From JBPESN01 sp051710625 (GTDB lineage: Bacteria > Pseudomonadota > Gammaproteobacteria > Enterobacterales > Enterobacteriaceae), in the NCBI RefSeq assembly GCF_051710625.1, contig NZ_JBPESN010000043.1, forward strand, positions 1 through 18,979: a stretch of DNA of 18,979 nt. Direction: 5' to 3'. Below, one piece after another: positions 1 to 7,514 of the stretch. The notes under the pieces were generated by a model. It made no database searches and was not told the origin of the DNA. It saw nothing but the letters and a program-made list of their open reading frames with translations. The translations under genes were made by a program, and so were the position numbers. The stretch's first letter is position 1, and each line of letters opens with the position of its first letter.

Positions 1-460
1 TTGCGGTTGTTCTTGATCTGGTCGCGAGGAAACCGGTGGGCTGGGCTATGTCATTCTCCCCGGACAGCAGACTGACCATCAAAGCACTGGAAATGGCATG
101 GGAAACGCGTGGTAAACCAGCCGGAGTAATGTTCCACAGCGATCAGGGTAGCCACTATACGAGCAGGTAGTTCTGACAGTTGCTGTGGCGTTACCGGATC
201 AAACAAAGCATGAGTCGGCGGGGGAACTGTTGGGATAACAGTCCGATGAAGCGCTTCTTCAGAAGTCTAAAAAATGAGTGGATACCGGTAACGTGCTACA
301 TAAGCTTCAGCGGAGCAGCTTATGAAATTACCGACTATATCGTGGGATATTACAGCGCACTCAGGCCGCATGAATATAACGGTAAGTTGCCACCAAACGA
401 ATCAGAAAATAGATACTGGAAAAACGCTAACGTGGTGGCCAGTTTTAGTTGACCACTACA
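1..460 (+). mobile_element. IS911-like (IS3 family) element, 3' part, cut by the window edge
   Basis: The right part of an IS3-family element of the IS911 group runs in from the left edge. Its end is placed at 460 because the terminal bases read outward as TGTAGTGGTCAACTAAAACT, followed by GGCCACC, matching the ends of the other two copies in this window. The element lies inside cysE, whose reading frame is continuous up to base 461 and then stops matching. The left end and target duplication lie outside the window and cannot be checked. The transposase it carries is dead (see next entry). Confidence 0.9.
3..452 (+). pseudogene. IS911-like OrfB transposase, C-terminal part, inactivated
   Basis: Read in the frame starting at base 3, this is the C-terminal half of the IS911 OrfB/OrfAB DDE integrase domain: VVLDLVARKPVGWAMSFSPD, then the second catalytic Asp region FHSDQGSHYT, then MSRRGNCWDNSPM. 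Two in-frame stops interrupt it, TAG at 168-170 and TGA at 174-176, where the family has Gln and Arg (each explained by one C-to-T change). At 249-251 the catalytic Glu of the family motif NSPMERFF is AAG (Lys). The normal stop TGA is at 450-452. The protein cannot be made whole and would lack the DDE glutamate even if it were. Confidence 0.88.
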
Positions 461-961
461 GTTTCGTTAATCACTATTCCCGTGGCGTGGTCGAGCATGA
501 TACCGCAGCCGATGCGCGCCGCCGGATGAATATCCACCCCGAAAGAGACGGATATTTTATTCTGGAAATAAATCGCCAGCGCCTGACGGTTTTGGATACC
601 ACAGCCAGTGGCCGATCCGGTATGCCTGCAGGGCGTGGAACCCCTTGAGATACAGCAGCGGGGTGAAATATTTATCCACAGCCGGATCGCGCAATCGCAC
701 CGCGTGAATATCGCGCGCGGCGGAGAAAATCATGCCCGGATCGGCGCCGTAGACTTCCTCCACCACTTCACGGATGGCAATGGCGGGCATAATAGGGTTG
801 CTAAGTTTATTGGCCAGCATATAGCTCAATACCCTGCCCAGGTTTTCGTGCTTGAGCAGGGTTGCATGGAAAAAACTGGCCAGCATGGATTCACAATCGA
901 CCAGCAATCGCGCTTCAGCTTTAATGTTGTTTTATACAAGTTTCAATTCTTCTGTCGACAT
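461..961 (-). pseudogene. cysE: cysE, serine O-acetyltransferase, broken and truncated
   Basis: Intact CysE acetylates serine with acetyl-CoA to give O-acetylserine, the precursor of cysteine, in the cytoplasm. The remnant begins at an ATG (959-961), reads MSTEELKLV, and then has a TAA stop (932-934) at codon 10, where E. coli has Trp. After the stop the CysE N-terminal domain is easy to follow (SMLASFFHATLLKHENLG, ANKLSNPIMPAIAIREVVEE, LLYLKGFHALQAYRIGHWLW). Near 590 one extra base shifts the frame; the next frame continues as LAIYFQNKISVSF and then LDHATGIVINET until the IS911-like end at 460 cuts it. The left-handed beta-helix catalytic domain is almost all missing. It lies 37 bp after gpsA, as the last gene of the yibN-grxC-secB-gpsA-cysE operon. 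Confidence 0.93.
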
Positions 962-998
962 ACCGCCCGCTTTTTACTCTGTTGCTGGGTGACCGGCC

Positions 999-2015
999 TC
1001 AGCCGCCGGCCCTTTCATCTTTCTGCGCACGACCAAGCAGCGTCAACGCCGCCTGATGCGCGTTTTTGTTCTGGTAAAGCACCTGATAGATCTGCTCGGT
1101 GATGGGCATCTCTACCCCGTAGCGGCCGGCCAGCGCTAATACTTCCTTGGTATTGCGGTAGCCCCCCACCACCTGTCCGATCGTTTCCTGCGCCGCTTCT
1201 ACGCCGACGCCCTGTCCCAGCAGCATGCCGAAGCGGCGATTACGCGACTGATTGTCGGTACAGGTAAGCACCAGATCCCCTAATCCCGCCATCCCCATAA
1301 AGGTGCCAGGCTCTGCGCCCATCGCCGCGCCCAGGCGCGACATTTCGGCCAAACCGCGGGTAATTAATGCAGTGCGCGCGTTGGCGCCAAAACCGATGCC
1401 GTCAGAAATGCCGGCGCCGATGGCGATCACGTTCTTCACCGCGCCACCCAACTGGACGCCGATGAGATCGGGATTACTGTAAACCCGGAAACTTTTACCG
1501 CAGTGTAACAGCCGCTGTAAATCGGCACCAAACGTGGTGTCAGTGGCCGCCAGCGCAATCGCGGTAGGCAGCCCTGCCGCCAGCTCGCGCGCGAACGTCG
1601 GTCCCGACAAGACCGCCAGCGGTATCTGGTCGCCTAACACCTCCCGTGCCACCTCCTGCAACAGCCGGCCGGTTTCCGCCTCCAATCCCTTGGTGGCCCA
1701 GACAATGCGAGCATCTTGGCGCAAATGCGGTTTGAGCTCGGTAAGCACGGATCCGAATACGTGGCTCGGCACCACAATCAGCACATCGCGGCTGGCCGCC
1801 AGCGCCGTCGGCAGCGATGCTTCCAGACGCAGCGTCGGTGGAAACGGCACGCCGGGCAAAAAAGCCTGATTGCAGCGTGCCGCCTCCAACGCCTGAATAT
1901 GGGCCGGATCGTGCCCCCACAGCAACACCTCATGACCGTTACGCACCAGGGTGATAGCCAGGGCCGTACCGTACGAGCCCGCACCGATAACAATCATTGA
2001 AGCATCGCCGGGCAT
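999..2015 (-). CDS. gpsA: Glycerol-3-phosphate dehydrogenase [NAD(P)+]
   Basis: GpsA reduces dihydroxyacetone phosphate to sn-glycerol 3-phosphate, the backbone for phospholipids, in the cytoplasm. The 338-residue product has the N-terminal nucleotide-binding loop IGAGSYGTA, the SGPTFARELAAGLPTA segment, the catalytic-lysine segment GGAVKNVIAIGAG and the C-terminal domain FMGMAGLGDLVLTCTDNQSR. It is near full length against about 339 residues in E. coli and shows no lesion. An in-frame TTG two codons upstream overlaps the secB stop, but the ATG at 2013-2015 is preferred: the AGGA of AGGACG lies about 9 bases before it and would be too close to the TTG. The gene sits 2 bp downstream of secB, so translation is probably coupled. 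Confidence 0.96.
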   Translation of the reverse strand: MPGDASMIVIGAGSYGTALAITLVRNGHEVLLWGHDPAHIQALEAARCNQAFLPGVPFPPTLRLEASLPTALAASRDVLIVVPSHVFGSVLTELKPHLRQDARIVWATKGLEAETGRLLQEVAREVLGDQIPLAVLSGPTFARELAAGLPTAIALAATDTTFGADLQRLLHCGKSFRVYSNPDLIGVQLGGAVKNVIAIGAGISDGIGFGANARTALITRGLAEMSRLGAAMGAEPGTFMGMAGLGDLVLTCTDNQSRNRRFGMLLGQGVGVEAAQETIGQVVGGYRNTKEVLALAGRYGVEMPITEQIYQVLYQNKNAHQAALTLLGRAQKDERAGG

Positions 2016-2017
2016 GA

Positions 2018-2488
2018 TCAAGCGTCCTGAGCCGGCTGGCTGCCTTCGCCGTCAGCCTGCTGCTGCAAGTAATTCATGAACAGCGCGTCAAAATTGACCG
2101 GCGCCAAATTCAACTGCGGGAAGGTGCCGCGGGATACCTGGCTGGTGATGTATTCGCGGGCGTAGGGGAACAGAATATTCGGGCAGTACGCGCCGAGGCA
2201 ATGCGCCATTTGGGTGCCGTCAATGCCGGAGATGGTGAATATACCCGCCTGCTGGACCTCGCACAAAAACGCGGTATCTTCGCCCAACGTCGCTGTCACG
2301 GTGACCCACAGTACGACCTCATAGATGTCCTCTGCCAACTGGCTGGAGGCAGTATCCAGATCCAGTTTGATTTCAGGCTGCCATTCCTGCTGGAACACCT
2401 TGGGCGCATTCGGCGCTTCAAACGAAACATCCTTGGTGTAAATGCGCTGAATCTGAAACGCCATCTCAGTATTATTTTGTTCTGACAT
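2018..2488 (-). CDS. secB: SecB protein-export chaperone
   Basis: SecB is a tetrameric cytoplasmic chaperone that holds preproteins unfolded and passes them to SecA for export. The 156-residue product matches the E. coli protein along its whole length: MSEQNNTEMAFQIQRIYTKD at the start, the PNAPKVFQQEWQPEIKLDLDT stretch, ATLGEDTAFLCEVQQAGIF, and the conserved region LGAYCPNILFPYAREYI. The acidic, glutamine-rich tail is present. No damage is visible. The gene lies between grxC and gpsA in the usual enterobacterial order, and its TGA stop nearly abuts the gpsA start. Confidence 0.97.
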   Translation of the reverse strand: MSEQNNTEMAFQIQRIYTKDVSFEAPNAPKVFQQEWQPEIKLDLDTASSQLAEDIYEVVLWVTVTATLGEDTAFLCEVQQAGIFTISGIDGTQMAHCLGAYCPNILFPYAREYITSQVSRGTFPQLNLAPVNFDALFMNYLQQQADGEGSQPAQDA

Positions 2489-2551
2489 TGAAAAACCCTT
2501 TGATTAAAGTGCCGGGTACGAAGGCTAAGGCGCACGACCCGTCGGTTCTGC

Positions 2552-2806
2552 TTATTTATGCAGGGGGTACAGGCCGCCGCGCGCATCCAGCGCATGCAGA
2601 TCGTCACACCCGCCGCCGACGTGCTTGCCGTCGATAAAGATTTGCGGCATTGTGGTGCGACCGCTGTGCTTTATCATCTCTTCGCGCAAATCCACGTCGC
2701 CATCAATGGGGATCACCTGAAAAAGTACCCCTTTACGGGTGATTAACGCTTTGGCGCGATGGCAATAGGGGCAGGTTGCTTTAGTATAAATTTCGATATT
2801 GGCCAT
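2552..2806 (-). CDS. grxC: Glutaredoxin 3
   Basis: Grx3 is a small cytoplasmic glutathione-dependent thiol-disulfide oxidoreductase. The 84-residue product has the CPYC active site at residues 12-15, the cis-proline loop TTMP (51-54) and the glutathione-binding segment ending in CDDLHALDARGG. It is one residue longer than E. coli Grx3 because three glycines (64-66), rather than two, precede Cys67. The extra codon lies in a short GC-rich triplet run at 2609-2617. Since the addition is in frame and next to a loop, function may be kept. The gene sits between yibN and secB, in the usual order. Confidence 0.95.
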   Translation of the reverse strand: MANIEIYTKATCPYCHRAKALITRKGVLFQVIPIDGDVDLREEMIKHSGRTTMPQIFIDGKHVGGGCDDLHALDARGGLYPLHK

Positions 2807-2832
2807 GGTTTTCCCTTCTTGATGGAAAAGAG

Positions 2833-3264
2833 TTATTTACCCCGGACCAGCGGTAAATTTTCCCCGCTCCAGCCGGATATGCCTTCTTTAAGCACATAAA
2901 CCCGTTCAAAGCCGGCTTTGATCAGGTTTCGCGCCGGATCGCGCGAGCTGGTGCCGCTGGCGCAGACAACGATGACCGGTTTACCCTTTGCTTTTCCCAG
3001 CTCGCCCAGATTGCCGGATTTGATGTCTGCCGCCGTCAGACTCAGGCTGTTGGCGATATGCCCCTTACGGTAATCATCCCGGTTGCGCAGATCAACGATC
3101 ACAGCATCTTCCTTATTGATCAGGCGGATAGCTTCACCGCGGGCGATGTCGCCCACCTTGGAAAAACGGCTTTGGAAAGCGGTAAAAATTACGGCGCCCA
3201 AAAGGACCACCCACGCCAGACTAAGCATGGGATAATTGCCGACAAATTGCATAATTTCTTGCAT
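2833..3264 (-). CDS. yibN: Membrane-anchored rhodanese-domain protein YibN
   Basis: This 143-residue protein has one N-terminal membrane segment (about residues 12-30, MLSLAWVVLLGAVIFTAF) and then a single rhodanese domain with DAVIVDLRNRDDYRKGHI (63-80 region) and the loop VIVVCASGTSS. Cys101 sits where a rhodanese places its persulfide-carrying cysteine; as I recall it, the E. coli protein has DGSG at this spot, so this version looks more like a catalytic rhodanese. It keeps the typical ending ENLPLVRGK. It is the first gene of the minus-strand operon leading to grxC, secB, gpsA and cysE. The physiological role of YibN is not well settled. Confidence 0.93.
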   Translation of the reverse strand: MQEIMQFVGNYPMLSLAWVVLLGAVIFTAFQSRFSKVGDIARGEAIRLINKEDAVIVDLRNRDDYRKGHIANSLSLTAADIKSGNLGELGKAKGKPVIVVCASGTSSRDPARNLIKAGFERVYVLKEGISGWSGENLPLVRGK

Positions 3265-3472
3265 GGGGTAAGAAGACTCTCGTTAATAAATGACCCAACG
3301 TCAAAGCATTTGAGTATACCCTCGCCGCCGGGCAAATTCAGCCTATATACCGATACATCGTCAAGAAACTGGCGGCAATGCGCGTCACGGCGCAAAAATC
3401 TCGGACGACACCGATGCCAAAGCATTAATAGATGACTGGTAAGCCGCTGTTCAACGTGAAATAATCGCGGCC
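3265..3472. other. Divergent intergenic region, gpmM absent
   Basis: These 208 bases separate yibN (minus) from envC (plus). In E. coli the phosphoglycerate mutase gene gpmM lies here, upstream of envC. I looked in all frames for its conserved parts (start DGYGYR, NSEVGH, end GKPLF) and saw none. A TATACT-like hexamer on the minus strand (complement of 3313-3318) could be a -10 box for yibN, but I see no convincing -35 box. Confidence 0.5.
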
Positions 3473-4468
3473 ATGAGGGAAAATGCACCGTTAAAACATT
3501 CATATCCTACGCGCGCCGGCGATCGGTATCGCGCCACCGGATTCAGGTCTTATCTTTCCGCCGGCATGCTTTGCGCCGGTACTCCGCTATTGCCCGCCGC
3601 CGGTCACGCCGCGGACAACAAGCAACAGCTTGAAACGGTGCAACAAAATATCTTTGCCAAAGAAAAAAGCGTCCAGCAGCAGCAAAAACAGCGCACCGCC
3701 TTGCTCGGCCAGTTGAAGGAACAAGAACAGTCCATCGCCCGTTCGACCCGCGCCCTGCGGGATACGCAGCGCAGTCTGGAGACGCTGAAGGGCGATATTG
3801 ACAAGCTCACGCATTTTATTCGCCAGTTGCAAGACCGGCAGGCAGCGCAGCAGTTGGACGCCGCTTTTCGTCAGGGGCAGCAGTCCGGACTGCAATTGAT
3901 CCTGAGTAACGAGGAAAGCCTGCGCAGCGAACGCATCCTGGCCTATTTCAGCTACCTGAACGAAGCGCGCACCAAAACCATCAATGACCTGCGCCAGACC
4001 CGAACCAATCTGGCGGCGCAAAAGCGCGAACAGCAGCAGAAACAACAGCAGCAGGTGCTACAGCTTCAGCAAAAGCAACAACAAACCTTGCAAAGCACCC
4101 GCGCTGAGCGGGAAGCCAAAGCCCGTGCGGAGCGGGAAGCGCGTGAGGCGCAGTGGGTGCGGGAACGGGAAGCCCAGGCGAAGAGCCGCGGCAGTACCTA
4201 TAAGCCCAGCGAAAGCAAGCGGGCGCGGGTCGCCCGTACCGGTGGGCTCGGCCGACCGGCGGGACAGGGTTTGTGGCCGGTGCGGGGTCGTACGCTTCAT
4301 CGCTTTGGCGAGCCGCAGCAGGGAAAATTACGCTATAAAGGGCTGGTCATTGCGGCGCCGGAAGGCAGCGAAGTGAAGGCCAGCGGCGGCCAGGGCACGC
4401 CGCCGCTTTATTTTGAAATTCGCCGTCAGGGCCAGGCGGTCAATCCCATACCCTGGTTAGGAAGGTAG
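3473..4468 (+). CDS. envC: EnvC-like murein hydrolase activator, internally shortened
   Basis: EnvC is a periplasmic protein recruited by FtsEX that activates the amidases AmiA and AmiB during cell separation. The 331-residue reading frame is open, but E. coli EnvC has about 419 residues. Seen: a signal-like N-terminus ending GHAAD (about residue 42), a coiled coil rich in Gln (about 45-240), the REAREAQ segment, TGGLG and LWPVRGRTLHRFGE that open the LytM domain, and the C-terminal YFEIRRQGQAVNPIPWLGR. Missing by comparison: about 56 residues of the LytM core (EVKA joins directly to SGGQG near 4380), about 30 residues of the coiled coil near 4050-4120, and about 5 residues near 3845. All gaps keep the frame. 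The remaining protein probably cannot fold its LytM domain, so it may be a silent pseudogene. Confidence 0.85.
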   Translation: MRENAPLKHSYPTRAGDRYRATGFRSYLSAGMLCAGTPLLPAAGHAADNKQQLETVQQNIFAKEKSVQQQQKQRTALLGQLKEQEQSIARSTRALRDTQRSLETLKGDIDKLTHFIRQLQDRQAAQQLDAAFRQGQQSGLQLILSNEESLRSERILAYFSYLNEARTKTINDLRQTRTNLAAQKREQQQKQQQQVLQLQQKQQQTLQSTRAEREAKARAEREAREAQWVREREAQAKSRGSTYKPSESKRARVARTGGLGRPAGQGLWPVRGRTLHRFGEPQQGKLRYKGLVIAAPEGSEVKASGGQGTPPLYFEIRRQGQAVNPIPWLGR

Positions 4469-4469
4469 T

Positions 4470-5486
4470 TTGTCGATTAAAACCTGTAGCACCGCTATCG
4501 TTATGTTCCTGCTGCTGGCATGCCCTGTGGTGCAGGCCGGGAAGCTAGCCATCGTCATTGATGATTTTGGCTACCGGCCCGCAACCGAGAATCAGGTCCT
4601 GGCCATGCCGGTTAACGTTTCCATCGCGGTGCTGCCGGATGCGCCCTATGCCCGGGAAATGGCGCTTAAAGCCCATCGACAGGGGCGCGAAACCCTCATT
4701 CATTTGCCGATGGCGCCCTTAAGCAAACAGTCCCTGGAACGCAATACGCTCACGCCGGCGATGAGCCGCGACCAGGTGGCGGACATTATCCAGCAGGCGA
4801 CCCAAAAAGTTCCTTACGCGGTGGGGTTGAATAATCATATGGGCAGCGCGATGACCTCCAGTCTCAGCGGCATGCAACATGTGATGCAGGCGTTAAGCCA
4901 CTATTCTTACTACTTCCTTGATAGCGTGACGATCGGCAACAGTCAGGCGGTGCCCGCCGCTGCCGGCAGCGGCGTCCGGGTCCTCAAACGGCAGGTGTTC
5001 CTGGACGATACCGCCAATGAGGCCGACATCCGTCACCAGTTCAATCGCGCGGTGGCGCTGGCCCGCCGCAACGGATTCGCTATCGCTATCGGTCATCCGC
5101 ATCCGGCCACGGTACGCGTGCTGCAACAGATGCTGCCGTCCCTGCCGGGAGATATCATCCTGGTGCGCCCGAGCATGCTGCTTAACGAACGTCCCGCGAC
5201 AGCCCCCGCGGCGCCGCCTGTGGCAAAACCGTCGCCGACGAGCCCGCATCCCTTCCGTGGCGTGCCCTATTGTTCGAGTCGTCAGGCGCCGCCGCCGGTG
5301 TATGCCGATGCCATGCTGTTCGCCATCGCCTCAAGCGTTGCTGACACGTGGCGCAGTATCCTGCGCGGCGAGAGGCCCCCTGCCATTGAAAAACACACCG
5401 CGGGCAAATCCGATACAGGAAAGCCTGACGCCGGTAAGGCCGACACGGGAAAGCCCGCCGCTGGAAAACCTGCAGCGGGACAATAA
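4470..5486 (+). CDS. yibQ: YibQ, divergent polysaccharide deacetylase family protein
   Basis: YibQ belongs to the divergent polysaccharide deacetylase 2 family, exported proteins of unsettled function encoded next to envC. The 338-residue product starts with a signal peptide (cleavage likely after VVQA), then GKLAIVIDDFGYRP with paired aspartates, HLPMAPLSKQSLE, NNHMGSAMTS, FLDSVTIGN and IAIGHPHPATVRVLQQM, all in family order. The start is a TTG one base after the envC stop, preceded by AGGAAGG; the ATG at 4503 would leave only a short leader. The core looks intact. The C-terminus (about 305-338) carries a five-residue repeat of the form [A/T]GK[S/P/A][D/A] that I do not recall in E. coli YibQ. 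Confidence 0.88.
   Translation: MSIKTCSTAIVMFLLLACPVVQAGKLAIVIDDFGYRPATENQVLAMPVNVSIAVLPDAPYAREMALKAHRQGRETLIHLPMAPLSKQSLERNTLTPAMSRDQVADIIQQATQKVPYAVGLNNHMGSAMTSSLSGMQHVMQALSHYSYYFLDSVTIGNSQAVPAAAGSGVRVLKRQVFLDDTANEADIRHQFNRAVALARRNGFAIAIGHPHPATVRVLQQMLPSLPGDIILVRPSMLLNERPATAPAAPPVAKPSPTSPHPFRGVPYCSSRQAPPPVYADAMLFAIASSVADTWRSILRGERPPAIEKHTAGKSDTGKPDAGKADTGKPAAGKPAAGQ
5403..5477 (+). repeat. 15-bp coding repeat in the yibQ tail
   Basis: Five imperfect 15-bp units in frame encode GKSDT, GKPDA, GKADT, GKPAA and GKPAA at the end of yibQ. The units differ at third positions, so the array is not brand new. It ends 9 bp before the end of the coding sequence. Confidence 0.85.
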
Positions 5487-5501
5487 CTGACCGCAAAACA
5501 C

Positions 5502-5521
5502 GACCGCTGCCTCAGGCGGTC
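5502..5521. repeat. Inverted repeat downstream of yibQ
   Basis: GACCGC and GCGGTC form a 6-bp perfect stem around an 8-base loop, 16 bp after the yibQ stop. It could stabilise or end the envC-yibQ transcript. There is no T-run after it, so it is not a classical intrinsic terminator. Confidence 0.4.
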
Positions 5522-5696
5522 AGGCAAAGAAGCAGCGCCGCTGCAACGGCCCTGGCCGCCGCAAATCTCTCAAGGTAACCAAGCCTATCTTTTCCCCTCT
5601 GGCCGCAGCGGCAACGCCGCTCTTTTGCTCATCCGCTGCCGTCCCTTTGCCCATCTGACGTGAACCATCGACGCTCGCCGCCTTTCAGCGGTGAAA

Positions 5697-5714
5697 TAGT
5701 ACATGTAGTACATC
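5697..5714. repeat. Two 9-bp direct repeats upstream of the broken GT4 gene
   Basis: TAGTACATG is followed directly by TAGTACATC, 49 bp before the ATG of the next gene and next to an AT-rich stretch with TATATT at 5715-5720. Two half-sites in tandem near a start could be an operator, or chance. The surrounding 276-bp intergenic region shows nothing else I can name. Confidence 0.35.
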
Positions 5715-5762
5715 TATATTACCATGCATTAAAATTATGGATGGTTTGTGCGGTGGAAATGC

Positions 5763-6993
5763 ATGACGATGCCACAAGGTCGGTTGAAAATTCTGCTGTT
5801 GGATAACGGCAAAGAGTGGGGCGGCGGCACCAATAGTCTGTTGGAACTCCTTAAACGCATCGACCGCAGCCGGTTTGAGATTACCTGTTGTTTTATCACA
5901 ATTATCAGCGTGATGATGAAGAAAGCATCGGCGAGGTTTTAAGCGCTATCCGCATCCCGACGCGGTTTATTGCGCAGCGCCGGCAACCGGTCTAGGCCAA
6001 AATAAGCAAGGAAATCCGGCGCGGGCTTTTGCTGTTTCCACACCCCCTGGCGCCAACGCGCCGTGTAAGCTATCGACCATGTCTGGGCACATCACGCCGA
6101 ACGCACGGCAGCTTGCCGCCCGGCTGCGTGCGGGAGACTATCACCTGCTGTGCTGTATATAAATAATCAGCCCAGCTCCAATGTGGAAGGCTATAGAGTG
6201 GCCGAGGGTCTGCCGGTGGCGATCGTGCAACATTGCCGCATTGAGCCCGGTCCTCAACCCGTACATCGTCGCCCGTGTCAATCGGGTCGCACGCAGCATT
6301 ATCGCGGTATCCGACGGCGTACGGCAAACCCTGATCCGCGCCGGTATCCGGCTGGTGCTTTGCCAAACGGTGTTTAAAGGTATTGATATTCATCAACCGC
6401 TGCCGGACGGCGACCGACTGCGCCAATCCCTCGGCGCCGATGCGGGCACCTTCCTGTTCGGCAGCATTGGCTCGCTCATCGCCCGCAAGGCGCATGATCA
6501 CACGCTACAGGCGCTGCAGGCATTCCATCAGGCCCACCCCGACGCACGCTGGAAAACGGTGCTGGTGGGATCGGGTAACGAACAGGTTAATCTGGCGCGT
6601 CAGGCGGAACAATCTGGCCTCGGCAATCGCGTCATTTTCACCGGCTTTCAGCGCAACGCGATGGAATATCTGGCCGCCTTCGACGCGCTGATACTCGCCT
6701 CCCGCAGCGAGGGCCTGTTGCGGGTAGTACTGGAAGCGATGCTGCTCGAAACGCCGGTCATCGGTTCAGCGGTCACCGGCACCGCCGAATTGGTACTCCA
6801 TCGGGACACTGGCCTGCTGTTTCCCTATGGCGATGTGGCGCAATTGCCACACCACCTTGCAACGCTTTACAGCGATGTCAACCAGCGCCGTTTGCTGGCA
6901 CGGCGCGCCAATGAGCGGGTTTGCCGGGAGTTTGCCATCGAAAACTATATCGCTGGCGTCGAAGCCGTGCTTGCAGGCGCCCATTTACCCTGA
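5763..6993 (+). pseudogene. GT4 family glycosyltransferase, several frameshifts and a nonsense codon
   Basis: A GT4 (GT-B fold) sugar transferase, probably for the LPS core, can be pieced together across frames. It starts MTMPQGRLKILLLDNGKEWG with the glycine-rich N-terminal motif WGGGTNSLLEL. A lost T in the run at 5891-5894 shifts the frame; TAG at 5993-5995 stops it. Further shifts lie between about 6060 and 6150 and at about 6245, with fragments DHVWAHHAERTAA, YINNQPSSNVEGYRVAEGLP and PYIVARVNRVARSIIAVSDG in different frames. From about 6250 the last frame is open to TGA 6991-6993 and holds the sugar-nucleotide domain: FGSIGSLIARKAHDH, LVGSGNE, RVIFTGFQRN and SEGLLRVVLEAM with the E-x7-E pair. 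The downstream gene starts 8 bp later. Confidence 0.88.
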
Positions 6994-7004
6994 GACTTTG
7001 TATG

Positions 7005-7031
7005 TTCAATGTGTTCAATGTGTTTAATGTG
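7005..7031 (+). repeat. 9-bp tandem repeat at the start of a coding region
   Basis: TTCAATGTG occurs twice and TTTAATGTG once in direct succession, right after the start codon, encoding Phe-Asn-Val three times; a fourth, degenerate unit TTCATTGCC follows. The unit length keeps the reading frame. Confidence 0.9.
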
Positions 7032-7490
7032 TTCATTGCCATATACCGACGTATTCGCGCGCGCCATAATCTGCCCTATCAGGCAGTGGCCGGCGGCTTA
7101 CCGATCACGTCGGTGGTCATCCCCTCCGTGGGCGCCGATTATATTAAAGAAGCGCTGCTAAGTGCAACATTCGCCGCGCGCTTTGCACCGGCGCTAACCG
7201 AGATAGTGATCGTCACCGACCAGAGCGCCGCCCCCTTTCCCGCGTTACCGGCAAAAATCCGCGCCGTCACGCTCAGAGATGAAACCCGCGGCGGCGATTA
7301 TCCTTATAAGCAAATTTATCTCAGTCGCCTGGTCAAAATGCAAGCGCCGCTCCAGGCCCGCACCGACGGTATTCTGATGATCGATTCCAATTTGAATTTG
7401 CTCTCGATGCCGCAAATAGCGCTACAGGACGATCATATTTACGCTAGCTTCCGCCAGGGAAAAATGGTCGACAAACTGAGCGGCCTCGCC

Positions 7491-7514
7491 CCGGCTCCGG
7501 CTCCGGCTCCGGCT
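7491..7514 (+). repeat. 6-bp tandem repeat CCGGCT x4
   Basis: Four perfect CCGGCT units encode the Ala-Pro run in LAPAPAPAPAYYRD of the unrecognised pseudogene. Perfect identity suggests recent slippage; it is frame-neutral. Confidence 0.92.

Noticed and set aside
608..1102. 164-residue plus-strand reading frame over cysE and gpsA
   Set aside because: It is antisense to recognisable CysE and GpsA coding sequence and has no family-like motifs.
2019..2021. TTG as the gpsA start
   Set aside because: Too close to the AGGA binding site and overlapping the secB stop; the ATG at 2013-2015 fits better.
3265..3472. A minus-strand promoter for yibN (TATACT, complement of 3313-3318)
   Set aside because: No -35 box at a suitable distance could be named, so it is mentioned only in the intergenic entry.
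5017..5490. Arg-rich 157-residue reading frame inside yibQ
   Set aside because: Out-of-frame shadow of yibQ in GC-rich sequence; the yibQ frame has the family motifs.
5502..5521. Intrinsic terminator after yibQ
   Set aside because: A 6-bp stem without a T-run; kept only as an inverted repeat.
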